The notes beneath the pieces were generated by a model that was given only the letters and a program-made list of their open reading frames with translations, ran no database searches and had not been told where the DNA came from. 55,361 nt of DNA, taken from assembly GCF_028868675.1 (NCBI RefSeq), contig NZ_JAGWUA010000005.1, positions 1 to 55,361 of the forward strand, given 5' to 3'. Position numbers and translations under genes: made by a program. This document shows positions 27,699 to 38,023 of this stretch, piece by piece. Every line of letters starts with the position of its first letter. Positions within the stretch are counted from its first letter, which is position 1. The DNA is from Bradyrhizobium sp. (GTDB lineage Bacteria; Pseudomonadota; Alphaproteobacteria; Rhizobiales; Xanthobacteraceae).

Positions 27699-28964
27699 TC
27701 AGGTGTTCATGGACTCGAAGAACTCAGCGTTGTTCTTGGTGTTGCGGAGCTTGTCGAGCAGGAAGTCGATCGCGTCCATCGTCCCCATCGGGTTCAGGAT
27801 CCGCCGCAGCACGTACATCTTCTTCAGCACCTGCGGATCGGTAATCAACTCCTCCTTGCGGGTGCCGGAACGCGAGATGTCGATCGCCGGGAAGGTGCGC
27901 TTGTCCGAGACCTTGCGGTCGAGGATCAGCTCCGAGTTGCCGGTGCCCTTGAACTCTTCAAAAATGACCTCGTCCATGCGGCTGCCGGTATCGACCAGCG
28001 CGGTCGCGATGATCGTCAGCGAGCCGCCCTCCTCGATGTTGCGCGCAGCGCCGAAGAAGCGTTTCGGCCGCTGCAGGGCGTTGGCATCGACACCGCCGGT
28101 CAGCACCTTGCCGGACGACGGCACCACCGTGTTGTAGGCGCGGCCGAGGCGCGTGATCGAATCCAGGAGGATGACGACGTCGCGGCCGTGCTCGACCAGA
28201 CGCTTGGCCTTCTCGATCACCATCTCGGCGACCTGAACGTGACGCGCGGCCGGCTCGTCGAAGGTCGAGGACACCACCTCGCCCTTCACCGATCGCTGCA
28301 TGTCCGTAACTTCCTCCGGACGCTCGTCGATCAGGAGCACGATCAGGTAGCACTCCGGGTGATTATGCGTGATCGAATGCGCGATGTTCTGCATCAGCAC
28401 GGTCTTGCCGGTACGCGGCGGCGCCACGATCAGGGCGCGCTGACCCTTGCCGATCGGTGCCACGATGTCGATGACCCGGGCCGACAGGTCCTTGCGCGTG
28501 GGATCGTCGATCTCCATCCGGAACCGCTGGTTCGGGAACAGCGGCGTGAGGTTGTCGAAATTGACCTTGTGCTTGGCCTTTTCCGGCTCCTCGAAATTGA
28601 GCGTGTTGACCTTCAGCAGCGCGAAATAGCGCTCGCCCTCCTTGGGGCCCCGGATATGGCCTTCGATGGTGTCGCCGGTGCGAAGCCCGAAGCGGCGGAT
28701 CTGCGACGGCGAGACGTAGATGTCGTCCGGGCCCGGCAGATAGTTGGCGTCCGGCGAGCGCAGGAAGCCGAAACCGTCGGAGAGAACCTCGACGACACCC
28801 TCGCCGATGATGTCGATCTCCTGGATCGCGAGCTGCTTGAGGATGGCGAACAGCAGCTCCTGCTTGCGCATGGTGCTGGCGTTCTCGACCCCGTTCTCCT
28901 CCGCAAACGAGACGAGCTCGGCCGGAGTTTTGGACTTGAGGTCTTGGAGCTTGATTTCCCGCAT
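27699..28964 (-). CDS. rho: Transcription termination factor Rho
   Basis: A 421-residue hexameric RNA helicase that ends transcription at untranslated RNA. The N-terminal domain ([20 protein letters not shown]) is followed by the RNA-binding cold-shock fold with [23 protein letters not shown]. Walker A APPRTGKT is at 181-188, then [31 protein letters not shown] and the R-loop [14 protein letters not shown] 28964 gives the family N-terminus; the frame is open to 29060 without similarity. It ends in an intrinsic terminator of its own. Confidence 0.97.
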   Translation of the reverse strand: MREIKLQDLKSKTPAELVSFAEENGVENASTMRKQELLFAILKQLAIQEIDIIGEGVVEVLSDGFGFLRSPDANYLPGPDDIYVSPSQIRRFGLRTGDTIEGHIRGPKEGERYFALLKVNTLNFEEPEKAKHKVNFDNLTPLFPNQRFRMEIDDPTRKDLSARVIDIVAPIGKGQRALIVAPPRTGKTVLMQNIAHSITHNHPECYLIVLLIDERPEEVTDMQRSVKGEVVSSTFDEPAARHVQVAEMVIEKAKRLVEHGRDVVILLDSITRLGRAYNTVVPSSGKVLTGGVDANALQRPKRFFGAARNIEEGGSLTIIATALVDTGSRMDEVIFEEFKGTGNSELILDRKVSDKRTFPAIDISRSGTRKEELITDPQVLKKMYVLRRILNPMGTMDAIDFLLDKLRNTKNNAEFFESMNT

Positions 28965-29216
28965 TGGGGTGGTCCTGTGGGGTAGTCTCTGGAAGGGGTG
29001 CGAGGAGGCTTGGAATGCGGACGTGCGCGAGGTGCAAGATAAGGTCCGCAGGTCTAGCAAGGTGAGTGCCGGTGAGGCTTCAAACCTGATGCGGTGTCCG
29101 GCTCAGAAAGCTCGGAAGCAACCACATCCGCCTGCGTTGGGTGGGATGCACTCAATATAGAAAATCGCTTCTCGCTCCGCAAGCCGAAGCGCTGAGCGCA
29201 GGCGAGCGATTTCTGC
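28965..29216 (-). promoter_or_regulatory. rho leader / hemJ-rho gap
   Basis: A 252-bp gap upstream of rho. I see no conserved ORF, hairpin or promoter box that I can support. Rho leaders are commonly long and autoregulated, so an untranslated leader is plausible here. Confidence 0.3.
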
Positions 29217-29639
29217 CTAGAACGGTTTCACGATCACCATGATGACGATGAAGATCATCAGGATCGTCGGCACCTCATTGATAATCCGATAGAATTTCTG
29301 ACTCCGCACGCGCCGGTCCGCGGCAAAGTCCTTGACCCAGCGGGAGAAAAAGCCGTGGACCCCCGACAGCGTCAACACCAGCGCCAGTTTGACGTGAAAC
29401 CAGTGCGCCGAAAACCAGTGGCCGGACCATGCGAGATAGAGCCCGGCGAGCCAGGCCACCATCATTGCGGGATTGATGATCAGCTTGAACAGCCGCCACT
29501 CCATCACCTTGAAGGTTTCCGACTGCTTCGAGCCGACCTCGGCCTCACAATGATAGACAAACAGTCGCGGCAGATAGAGCATCCCCGCCATCCAGGAGAT
29601 CACTGAAATCACGTGCAGCGCCTTGATCCATTCGTACAT
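29217..29639 (-). CDS. hemJ: Protoporphyrinogen IX oxidase HemJ
   Basis: A small four-helix membrane protein (140 residues from ATG 29639) of the HemJ/UPF0093 family, which oxidises protoporphyrinogen IX to protoporphyrin IX in bacteria lacking HemG/HemY. It shows YEWIKALHVISVISWMAG with the conserved heme-ligand His, LPRLFVYH, WLAGLYLAWSG, HVKLALVLTLSGVHGF and NEVPTILMIFIVIMVIVKPF. The frame is open to an ATG at 29699, but those 20 residues are Trp/Gly-rich and not family-like. Its upstream side faces the proposed origin region; hemE, often next to it in related genomes, is not present in the window. Confidence 0.9.
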   Translation of the reverse strand: MYEWIKALHVISVISWMAGMLYLPRLFVYHCEAEVGSKQSETFKVMEWRLFKLIINPAMMVAWLAGLYLAWSGHWFSAHWFHVKLALVLTLSGVHGFFSRWVKDFAADRRVRSQKFYRIINEVPTILMIFIVIMVIVKPF

Positions 29640-29699
29640 GCTGGTCGTCCCGACTTCCCAACCCCAGCCTTTCGGGCAGTGGGGATAGTAAGAATTCAT

Positions 29700-30101
29700 T
29701 CATGAATGTGAGCGCACACATATCCCTGCGCTCGGCTCTTCTAAACCTAAAACTTCTAGATTCTTAAGGTTTGAGTCTGAGTGACGGTGGATTTGACTCA
29801 CGCAACATCGTCAGCCGTCTTGCCAGCGCTTCTTCACATCGATCAACATGTCCGGCCCCGATCTTCCGCGCGCGGATAATCCGTCCATCTTCAAGGGCTT
29901 GCGCAAAACTGTCGGCAGCTTATCAAGAGCTTCCTGCCTGCAATCCCGGTTTCGGCTCATGCAGGCTCCCGACTTGTTCCCTGGCGAGGCGATGTGAAGA
30001 AACTTGGCGGTTATCCCGCCGCCGGTGTCGCACAACCCTTTCCAAGGGGTTAAGCTCCACAGCTATTCACACCTCGCCCAGCCGTCATCCGAAGAGTTTT
30101 C
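29700..30101. other. Candidate chromosomal replication origin (oriC)
   Basis: A 402-bp gene-free region between divergent hemJ and the DUF299 gene. It has three DnaA-box-like 9-mers with one mismatch each to TTATNCACA: TTCTTCACA at 29830-29838, its reverse complement at 29993-30001, and CTATTCACA at 30063-30071. The first two lie in an identical inverted 12-mer (TTCTTCACATCG). Looser TTATCC cores occur near 29871 and 30011. Three GANTC methylation sites (29759, 29773, 29795) fall within 41 bp in an AT-rich patch. Genes point away on both sides, and parS sites lie 4-6 kb to the left. The Caulobacter/Rickettsia-type origin also abuts the DUF299-maf-coaE-dnaQ block. Confidence 0.6.
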
Positions 30102-30935
30102 GTGCCGACGTCCAACTATTTCCATCTCCATCTCGTCTCCGACTCCACCGGCGAAACGCTGATCACCGTGGCACGCGCCGTTGCCGCGCAGTATGCCAAC
30201 GTGACGCCAGTCGAACATGTCTATCCGCTGGTGCGGAGCCAGAAGCAGCTCGACCGTGTGCTCGACGAGATCGAGGAAGCGCCGGGAATCGTGCTGTTCA
30301 CGCTGCTGGAGAAGGATCTGGTGGCGCGGCTGGAGGGCAAGTGCAAGGAAATCAACGTTCCGAGTCTCTCGATCATCGGCCCGGTGATGCAATTGTTCGA
30401 GGCCTATCTCGGAGCGGCCACCACGGGGCGTGTCGGCGCCCAGCACGTGCTCAATGCCGAATACTTCAAACGAATCGACGCGCTGAATTACACGATGATG
30501 CATGACGACGGCCAGCACGTCGAAGGCCTGGAAGAGGCCGACGTGGTCCTGGTCGGCGTGTCCCGAACGTCCAAGACGCCGACTTCGATCTACCTCGCCA
30601 ATCGCGGCATCCGCACGGCCAATGTGCCGCTGGTGCCTTCGATTCCGATCCCCCATCAACTGGAAACGCTGACCAAGCCGCTCGTGGTGAGCCTTCACGC
30701 TACGCCCGAGCGTTTGATCCAGGTGCGGCAGAACCGGCTGCTCAGCATGGGCGCCGACCGCAGCAGCGACACCTATATCGACAAGCAGGCCGTCGCCGAC
30801 GAGGTCGCCTTTGCGCGCAAGCTCAGCGCCAAGCACAACTGGGCGCTGCTCGATGTGACGCGACGCTCGATCGAGGAAACCGCAGCCGCGGTCCTGAAGC
30901 TCTATACCGACCGGCAGCGCAACCGGCCTTCCTAA
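30102..30935 (+). CDS. DUF299 bifunctional kinase/phosphorylase (PEP synthase or PPDK regulator)
   Basis: A 277-residue DUF299 protein. Characterised members switch pyruvate-phosphate dikinase or PEP synthase on and off by ADP-dependent phosphorylation and Pi-dependent dephosphorylation of a threonine. The N-terminal [24 protein letters not shown] and the P-loop-like [18 protein letters not shown] are diagnostic. The target enzyme is not encoded here, so which of the two it regulates is open. The start is a GTG at 30102. It begins the rightward maf-coaE-dnaQ series next to the candidate oriC. Confidence 0.9.
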   Translation: MPTSNYFHLHLVSDSTGETLITVARAVAAQYANVTPVEHVYPLVRSQKQLDRVLDEIEEAPGIVLFTLLEKDLVARLEGKCKEINVPSLSIIGPVMQLFEAYLGAATTGRVGAQHVLNAEYFKRIDALNYTMMHDDGQHVEGLEEADVVLVGVSRTSKTPTSIYLANRGIRTANVPLVPSIPIPHQLETLTKPLVVSLHATPERLIQVRQNRLLSMGADRSSDTYIDKQAVADEVAFARKLSAKHNWALLDVTRRSIEETAAAVLKLYTDRQRNRPS

Positions 30936-30948
30936 TGACGGTTTGGCC

Positions 30949-31557
30949 ATGACAATCTGGCGCGGCAAAGTTCCGTTGATCCTGGCCTCGCAAAGCCAGG
31001 CGCGAAAGATGTTGCTTGCCAACGCAGGCCTCGCGTTTGAGGCGATGCCGGCCGATATCGACGAGCGCGGGGTGCAGGACGATTCAGGGCTGACGCACCC
31101 GCGCGAGATCGCCCTGCTGCTGGCACGCGAGAAGGCCAAGGCGGTCTCGCGAAAGAATAACGGCCGCTACGTCGTCGGTGCCGACCAGACGCTTGCGCTG
31201 GGCGAACGGCTCTTCAGCAAGCCAGCCGGGCGCGCGCACGCGATGGCGCAGCTGCGCGATCTGGCCGGCCGCAGTCACGAGCTCTATTCCGGGGTGGCGG
31301 TCGCCCGTGACGGCAAGATTCTCTTCGAGGATGTTTCGGTCGCCCGCATGACGATGCGATCGCTGGATGACGGCGCCATCGCCGCCTATCTCGACGAGGC
31401 CGGCGATGCCGTGACCTCGAGCGTCGGGGCCTATCAGCTCGAGGGCCTCGGCATCCATCTGTTCGAGCGCATCGAGGGCGATCATTTCACCGTCCTCGGC
31501 CTGCCGCTCCTGCCGCTGCTTGCATTCCTCCGCCGCGAGCGGCTAGTTGAGATCTGA
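30949..31557 (+). CDS. maf: Maf-like nucleotide pyrophosphatase
   Basis: A 202-residue Maf/Ham1-superfamily enzyme that hydrolyses non-canonical or excess nucleoside triphosphates. Signature segments are [19 protein letters not shown] (the S-x-S-xR start), ARVKA-type [21 protein letters not shown] (catalytic Asp) and [35 protein letters not shown]. Whether it prefers dTTP/UTP or m7GTP/CTP cannot be told safely. ATG 30949 is used; a TTG at 30943 would add two residues. coaE follows after 22 bp. Confidence 0.93.
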   Translation: MTIWRGKVPLILASQSQARKMLLANAGLAFEAMPADIDERGVQDDSGLTHPREIALLLAREKAKAVSRKNNGRYVVGADQTLALGERLFSKPAGRAHAMAQLRDLAGRSHELYSGVAVARDGKILFEDVSVARMTMRSLDDGAIAAYLDEAGDAVTSSVGAYQLEGLGIHLFERIEGDHFTVLGLPLLPLLAFLRRERLVEI

Positions 31558-31579
31558 CCAACGGGATGGCGCTGGCGCG

Positions 31580-32179
31580 ATGCTGATCTTGGGACTGACC
31601 GGCTCGATCGGGATGGGAAAATCCACCACCGCAAAGCTGTTCGCGGAAGCCGGCGTTCCCGTCTACGACGCCGACGCCCGGGTCCATGAACTGTATGAAG
31701 GCGAGGCTGTCCCGGCGATCGAAGCCGCCTTCCCCGGCACCACCGCCGGCGGCAAGGTCGATCGGGCCAAGCTCTCCGCGCGCGTGGTCCACGATCCCTC
31801 GGCCATAAAGCGCCTGGAAGCAATCGTGCATCCGATGCTCGGCGCCTCGCGCCAGAAATTTTTTGCGGATGCGGAGGCTTCGCACGCGCCGGTCGTCGTG
31901 CTGGATATCCCGCTTCTGTTCGAAACCGGCGGCGAGACACGGGTCGATGCCGTAGTCGTGGTGACGACGTCGGCGGAGCTGCAGCGCGAGCGCGTGCTGG
32001 CGCGCGGGACGATGGACGCGGCCAAGCTCGACGCCATCGTCGCGAAACAGCTTCCGGACGCCGAGAAGCGCAAGCGGGCCGATTTCGTGGTGGATACCTC
32101 GCACGGGCTCGATCCCGTGCGCGCGCAGATCAAGCACATCCTGGCCGAAGTCGCTAAGATGCCGCAGCGGCGGAGCTGA
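31580..32179 (+). CDS. coaE: Dephospho-CoA kinase
   Basis: A 199-residue kinase for the last step of coenzyme A synthesis, phosphorylating the 3'-OH of dephospho-CoA. The P-loop [12 protein letters not shown] is at residues 5-16, followed by [25 protein letters not shown] and [17 protein letters not shown] 31580 sets the P-loop at its usual distance from the N-terminus; the frame is open to 31547. CoaA, the first enzyme of the same pathway, is encoded at 43235. Confidence 0.95.
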   Translation: MLILGLTGSIGMGKSTTAKLFAEAGVPVYDADARVHELYEGEAVPAIEAAFPGTTAGGKVDRAKLSARVVHDPSAIKRLEAIVHPMLGASRQKFFADAEASHAPVVVLDIPLLFETGGETRVDAVVVVTTSAELQRERVLARGTMDAAKLDAIVAKQLPDAEKRKRADFVVDTSHGLDPVRAQIKHILAEVAKMPQRRS

Positions 32180-32211
32180 TTCGCCCACGACCATCGGTAG
32201 CAACCGACACC

Positions 32212-32925
32212 ATGCGCGAAATCGTCCTCGACACCGAAACCACCGGCCTCGATCCCCTGCGCGGCGACCGCCTGGTCGAGGTCGGCTGCGTCGAAATCTT
32301 CAACCGCATGCCGACCGGGCAGACCTTCCACCGCTACATCAACCCTGAACGGGACGTGCCGGCGGAAGCCTTTGCGGTGCATGGGCTGTCGACCGAGTTC
32401 CTGGCGACGAAGCCGCTGTTTACGGAGGTGGTCGACGAGTTCCTGGAATTCATCGGCGACGCGCCGCTCGTCATCCACAACGCCTCGTTCGACATCGGCT
32501 TCATCAACGCCGAGCTCGACCGCATCAAGCGGGTGCCGATCCCGCGCGATCGGCTGGTCGATACGCTTCTGCTGGCACGGCGCAAACACCCCGGCGTGTC
32601 CAACCGGCTGGACGATCTCTGCTCGCGCTACGCGATCGACAATTCCCACCGTACCAAGCACGGCGCACTGCTCGACGCCGAGCTGCTCGCCGAAGTCTAT
32701 GTCGACCTGATCGGCGCGCGGCAGTCGCAGCTCATCCTGGCGGCCGAGACCGTGGAGATCCGGGTCGGCATTGCCGGCGAAACGCCGCGGCGGCAGCGGA
32801 CGGTTCCGCTTGCCGCACGCGTCACGGACGCCGAGCGCAAGGCCCATCGGGCCTTCGTCGCCACGCTCGGCGAGAAGGCGATCTGGAACGAGTTCCTGCC
32901 GGCGCCTGCCGTCAGCTCGGCTTGA
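32212..32925 (+). CDS. dnaQ: DNA polymerase III epsilon subunit (proofreading exonuclease)
   Basis: A 237-residue DnaQ with the DEDDh exonuclease motifs: [14 protein letters not shown] (ExoI), [14 protein letters not shown] (ExoII) and [18 protein letters not shown] (ExoIII with catalytic His and Asp). A C-terminal tail of about 50 residues probably binds the alpha subunit. It is the last gene of the DUF299-maf-coaE-dnaQ run. Its 3' end overlaps the 3' end of the convergent secB by 14 bp. Confidence 0.95.
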   Translation: MREIVLDTETTGLDPLRGDRLVEVGCVEIFNRMPTGQTFHRYINPERDVPAEAFAVHGLSTEFLATKPLFTEVVDEFLEFIGDAPLVIHNASFDIGFINAELDRIKRVPIPRDRLVDTLLLARRKHPGVSNRLDDLCSRYAIDNSHRTKHGALLDAELLAEVYVDLIGARQSQLILAAETVEIRVGIAGETPRRQRTVPLAARVTDAERKAHRAFVATLGEKAIWNEFLPAPAVSSA

Positions 32926-33397
32926 CCGCCGACTGCTGGGCGGCCATCTGCCGCTCCATGTTCTGCCGGTACAGACCGACGAAATCGACGGGGTCGAGCA
33001 TCAGCGGCGGGAACCCGCCGTCGCGCACGGCCGTGGCGATGATCTCGCGGGCGAACGGGAACAGGAGGCGCGGGCATTCGATCATGATCAGCGGATGCAG
33101 GTTCTCCTGCGGCACGTTGACGATCCTGAACACGCCGGCATAGGCGAGCTCGAACGAGAACATCACCTTGCCCGCGTTCTCGGCCTTGCCCTCGACCGAC
33201 AGCGTCACCTCGTATTCGTGCTCACTGACGTTGTTGGCGTTGACGTTGATCTGGATGTTGATCTGCGGTTGCTGGCCCGGCTGGAGCGAAGCCGGCGCGT
33301 TCGGATTCTCGAACGAGAGGTCCTTGGTATACTGCGCCAGCACGTTGAGCTGGGGAGGAGGGGCCGCCTCGGGAGGGTTGCCGTTGCCATTGGTCAT
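32912..33397 (-). CDS. secB: Protein-export chaperone SecB
   Basis: A 161-residue SecB, the cytosolic tetrameric chaperone that keeps preproteins unfolded and delivers them to SecA. Family segments are [56 protein letters not shown] and the [22 protein letters not shown] block. The N-terminal Asn/Pro-rich extension is normal for alphaproteobacteria. AGGAGAGAC precedes the ATG at 33397. It converges on dnaQ with overlapping stop regions. Confidence 0.96.
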   Translation of the reverse strand: MTNGNGNPPEAAPPPQLNVLAQYTKDLSFENPNAPASLQPGQQPQINIQINVNANNVSEHEYEVTLSVEGKAENAGKVMFSFELAYAGVFRIVNVPQENLHPLIMIECPRLLFPFAREIIATAVRDGGFPPLMLDPVDFVGLYRQNMERQMAAQQSAVKPS

Positions 33398-33785
33398 GAA
33401 AGTCTCTCCTAACCCGAATATGGGCCTGATATCGCGGGCGGTTGGCTAACATAGCCTCGCCTCGGTCGACAAGGACGAACGGCCCGCAAACGGCCCGCCG
33501 GACGGCGGCCGGAGGGGTCTTCTCAGGTTCGTTCCCGGTCCGCCGTCCTCGCCTTAAACGATTGAAGATGCGCGATTTCCGCCCACGATCGGGTTTCCCC
33601 TTAAGCATAAAACGCGCTACAATTTATACTGTGCCAAAAGGCGCCATTGGCCGGGCAAGATTTCGTGCCTACATCCCACAGACCCGAAGCGGGCCTAAAT
33701 TGGTGATGTAGTCTTGCCGTTCCGGTAAGGAACGGTCTACTGGCCGGACCTGTTCTCCCGGCGAAGACCAGAAAGCGAATACCAC
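33398..33785. promoter_or_regulatory. Divergent secB / Tim44-like intergenic region
   Basis: A 388-bp gap. It holds a 7-bp inverted repeat CCGTTCC/GGAACGG (33717-33723 with 33729-33735) 50 bp before the Tim44-like gene, and a TATACT-like -10 near 33626 without a convincing -35. A 89-codon open frame across 33442-33711 has no recognisable protein features and I do not call it. Confidence 0.4.
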
Positions 33786-34490
33786 GTGGACATCTACACC
33801 ATCATCTTTCTAGCGCTGGCGGTCTTCATTTTCCTGCGCCTGCGCAGCGTGCTGGGGCAGCGGACCGGCAGCGAGCGGCCGCCGTTCGACCGCAGCGCGC
33901 GCAATGCGCTGCAGGGCGCCCAGGACAAGAACGTGGTTTCGATGCCGGGCAAGGTGATCGACCAGGCCCCGCTTGCGCCCACCGCGGAGGTCGAGCAGCC
34001 CAGCGATCGCTGGAAGGGCCTGACGGAGCCTGGCACCGCGCTCGCGCAGGGGCTGGACGCCATCGCGGAGAAGGATTCCTCGTTCGATCCCCGGCACTTC
34101 CTTTCCGGGGCGCGCAGCGCCTACGAGATGATCGTGCTCGCCTTCGCCAACGGCGATCGCCGTGCGCTGCGCGAGTTGCTGTCGAGCGATGTCTACGAAA
34201 GCTTCGACGCCGCGATCAAGGAGCGCGAGAAGGCCGAGCAGAAGACGGAGACGCGCTTCGTCTCGATCGACAAGGCCGAGCTCGTCGGCGCCGAGCAGCG
34301 CGACCGCACTGCCCAGCTCACCGTGCGCTTCGTCTCGCAGATGATCTCGGTCACGCGCGACAAGGTCGGCAGCATCGTCGACGGCAATCCGGACAAGGTT
34401 GCCGACATCACCGACATCTGGACCTTCGCCCGCGATACCGCCTCTCGCGACCCGAACTGGAAGTTGGTTGGCACCGGAAGCGCGCACTAG
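33786..34490 (+). CDS. Tim44/TimA-like membrane-associated protein
   Basis: A 234-residue protein with one N-terminal membrane helix (DIYTIIFLALAVFIFLRL), a linker, then a Tim44-like domain from about residue 95 (FDPRHFLSGARSAYEMIVLAFANGDRRALRELLSSDVYESF). The fold is shared with mitochondrial Tim44, which recruits Hsp70 to the import channel; the bacterial role is not firmly known. The start is GTG 33786. Its position next to secB is common in alphaproteobacteria. The mltA frame begins inside its 3' end. Confidence 0.9.
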   Translation: MDIYTIIFLALAVFIFLRLRSVLGQRTGSERPPFDRSARNALQGAQDKNVVSMPGKVIDQAPLAPTAEVEQPSDRWKGLTEPGTALAQGLDAIAEKDSSFDPRHFLSGARSAYEMIVLAFANGDRRALRELLSSDVYESFDAAIKEREKAEQKTETRFVSIDKAELVGAEQRDRTAQLTVRFVSQMISVTRDKVGSIVDGNPDKVADITDIWTFARDTASRDPNWKLVGTGSAH

Positions 34491-36051
34491 ACTCGTCGTC
34501 AAGAATTGCGCGATGGCGCTGTGCGCAGGTGCCGTCGCGCTGTCGTCGTTTTCGCTCGGCGCGGAAGCTGCGCGTCGCCATTACCATCCGCATCATCGCG
34601 CTGAGACCGCCGCGACGCCGCCACGCGCCCTGCCCTATCCCAACCTCGCGCTCCCCTTCGAGATCGCCGGGGCGCAGTATCTGCCGCTATCCTGGCCGGA
34701 CGTTGCCGGCTGGCCAGGCGACGATCATCTTGCCGCCTACAAGGCCTTTCGCGTCAGCTGCCGGTCGATCGCGGCCCAGCGCCAGGCCGCATCCGAACCG
34801 AAGGCCCTGGGCGCTTCCCTGGTCGAGCCGTGCCGGATCGCCAAATCGCTCGATTTCCCCGACGATGCCGTCGGCAGGGCCAAGGCCAGGACCTTCTTCG
34901 AGCAGAATTTCCTTCCCTTGCGCATTTCGCGGCTCGGCGAGGCGGACGGCTTCGTCACCGGCTATTACGAGCCGATTCTCGATGGCTCGCGCACGCAGAC
35001 CGACGTCTACAACGTGCCGGTCTACCGCCGCCCCTCCAACCTGTTCGTGCGCGGCTTCAGTCAGGACTCGGTCAGCCTGCCCAACAAGGGACCGGTGTAT
35101 CGCAAGATCGGCCGCCGCAAGCTCGTGCCCTATTATGACCGCGGGGAGATCGAGGACGGCGCGATCGCCGGCCGCGGGCTGGAGATCGCCTGGCTCAGGG
35201 ACCCCACCGATCTGCTGTTCGCACAGATCCAGGGCTCGGCGCGGATTCGCATGGAAAACGGCTCGATCGTCCGCATCAATTACGATTCCTACAACGGCTA
35301 TCCCTACACCGCCGTCGGACGCATCCTGATCGAGCGCGGCATCATCCCCAAGGAGGAGATGTCGATGCAGAAGATCAGGGAGTGGATGGCGCAGAATCCG
35401 GACGGCGCGAAGGAGCTGCGACGGCAGAACCGTTCCTACATCTTCTTCCGCGAGGTCAATCTATCCGACAAGGACGAGGCGGTCGGAGCCCAGGGCGTGC
35501 CGCTCACCGCAGGCCGCTCCATCGCGGTCGACAAGGCGCTGCACGTCTACGGCACGCCGTTCTTCATCGAGGGCGAGCTGCCGATTGAAACCGAAAGATC
35601 GAGGACGCCGTTCCACCGCCTGATGATCGCGCAGGATACGGGATCGGCGATCGTGGGCCCTGCGCGGGCCGATCTCTATTTCGGCGCCGGCAGCGAGGCC
35701 GGCCGGGTCTCGGGGCGGCTGCGCCACAACATGCATTTCGTGATGCTGGTGCCGAAGAGCCTCGATCCCGTGGCGCGCGGCAAGAGGCTCCCGGTCCCGG
35801 ATCCGAGGCCGTCGGAGAAGATCGCAAGACTGTTTCCGCAAACGGACCCCGGCAAGGATGCCGCGAAGGCGCTGAAGAACGCCGCCAATCCGTCCGATGC
35901 AAGGCCATCTGCAGCCGGTACTTCCGCAGGCTCGCAGACCAGCGGCGCCGCGATGGCTGCCGCAAACCGGGTGCCGTTGCCGGAGCCGCGTCCGGCCATT
36001 AAACCGGACCCCGAACCGCGCGGCCACGTCCGTCGTCATCGCCGGCAATGA
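34468..36051 (+). CDS. mltA: Membrane-bound lytic transglycosylase A
   Basis: About 527 residues. MltA cleaves the glycan strands of peptidoglycan to 1,6-anhydro products. The body shows FVTGYYEPILDGSRT, GRGLEIAWLRDPTDLLFAQIQGSARI, ENGSIVRINYDSYNGYPYTAVG and the 3D domain ending QDTGSAIVGPARADLYFGAG, containing the catalytic Asp. The C-terminus is a Pro/Ala-rich low-complexity tail. The start is unclear: TTG 34468 gives a signal peptide with basic residues (RTRLVVKN) and overlaps the Tim44-like gene by 23 bp, whereas ATG 34513 would lose them. It overlaps the Smr gene by 4 bp. Confidence 0.87.
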   Translation: MAPEARTRLVVKNCAMALCAGAVALSSFSLGAEAARRHYHPHHRAETAATPPRALPYPNLALPFEIAGAQYLPLSWPDVAGWPGDDHLAAYKAFRVSCRSIAAQRQAASEPKALGASLVEPCRIAKSLDFPDDAVGRAKARTFFEQNFLPLRISRLGEADGFVTGYYEPILDGSRTQTDVYNVPVYRRPSNLFVRGFSQDSVSLPNKGPVYRKIGRRKLVPYYDRGEIEDGAIAGRGLEIAWLRDPTDLLFAQIQGSARIRMENGSIVRINYDSYNGYPYTAVGRILIERGIIPKEEMSMQKIREWMAQNPDGAKELRRQNRSYIFFREVNLSDKDEAVGAQGVPLTAGRSIAVDKALHVYGTPFFIEGELPIETERSRTPFHRLMIAQDTGSAIVGPARADLYFGAGSEAGRVSGRLRHNMHFVMLVPKSLDPVARGKRLPVPDPRPSEKIARLFPQTDPGKDAAKALKNAANPSDARPSAAGTSAGSQTSGAAMAAANRVPLPEPRPAIKPDPEPRGHVRRHRRQ

Positions 36052-36641
36052 AACGACCGTCCCAACCGCCCGCCCCGGAACGTCATCCCTCGCCTCGCCG
36101 CCGCGCGCTCAGCGAGGAAGAGCGCGCGCTGTGGGACACGGTCGCGCGCCAGATCAAGCCGCTGAAGAAGCAACGCGCGGCGAAGACCCAGAGCGCGCCG
36201 CGGCAGGACGCTTCGCTGCATGGGCCATCCGCCGCAGGACATCCGGCGCCGGCGCGACCCGTGGCTCCACCGCCGGCGCCGCGCGCGACGAGACCCGCGA
36301 CCCCGCCCCTCGCACCGCTCGGCCGCCGCGAACGGACCAAGCTGTCGCGTGGCCGCAGCGCGATCGAGGCGCGGCTCGATCTGCACGGCATGACGCAGGT
36401 GCGCGCGCATCACGCGCTGTCGAACTTCCTGCACCGCGCCCATCATGACGGCCTCACCTTCGTGCTGGTCATCACCGGCAAGGGCCGGAGCGGCGGCGAG
36501 AGCGGCGTGCTGCGCCGCCAGGTGCCGCAATGGCTGAGCCTGCCGGAATTTCGCTCTCTTGTCGTCGGCTTCGAAGAGGCGCATATCGGCCATGGCGGCG
36601 AGGGCGCGCTCTATGTGCGGATCAGGCGTGCGAAGGCTTGA
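36048..36641 (+). CDS. Smr/MutS2-domain protein
   Basis: A 197-residue protein. The first half is Pro/Ala/Arg-rich and disordered; the second half is a Smr domain with LDLHGMTQVRAHHAL (about 108-122), FVLVITGKGRSGG and LRRQVPQWLSLPEF. Smr domains are nucleases acting on structured DNA or on mRNA of stalled ribosomes; which applies here cannot be told. Its ATG overlaps the mltA stop (ATGA), so the two are translationally coupled, an arrangement common in rhizobia. Confidence 0.9.
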   Translation: MKRPSQPPAPERHPSPRRRALSEEERALWDTVARQIKPLKKQRAAKTQSAPRQDASLHGPSAAGHPAPARPVAPPPAPRATRPATPPLAPLGRRERTKLSRGRSAIEARLDLHGMTQVRAHHALSNFLHRAHHDGLTFVLVITGKGRSGGESGVLRRQVPQWLSLPEFRSLVVGFEEAHIGHGGEGALYVRIRRAKA

Positions 36642-36669
36642 GCGGTGCCTGTCGATTTCAGCGCGAAGC

Positions 36670-37974
<1,305 letters not shown>

Positions 37975-38023
37975 GGGACCTTAGCTAGGGCGGGAGACGG
38001 CCAAGGACAAGCCGCCTTTTGGC

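Noticed and set aside
33442..33711. 89-codon open frame in the secB/Tim44-like gap
   Set aside because: Basic, Pro/Arg-rich translation without domain or plausible ribosome-binding site; more likely a promoter region.
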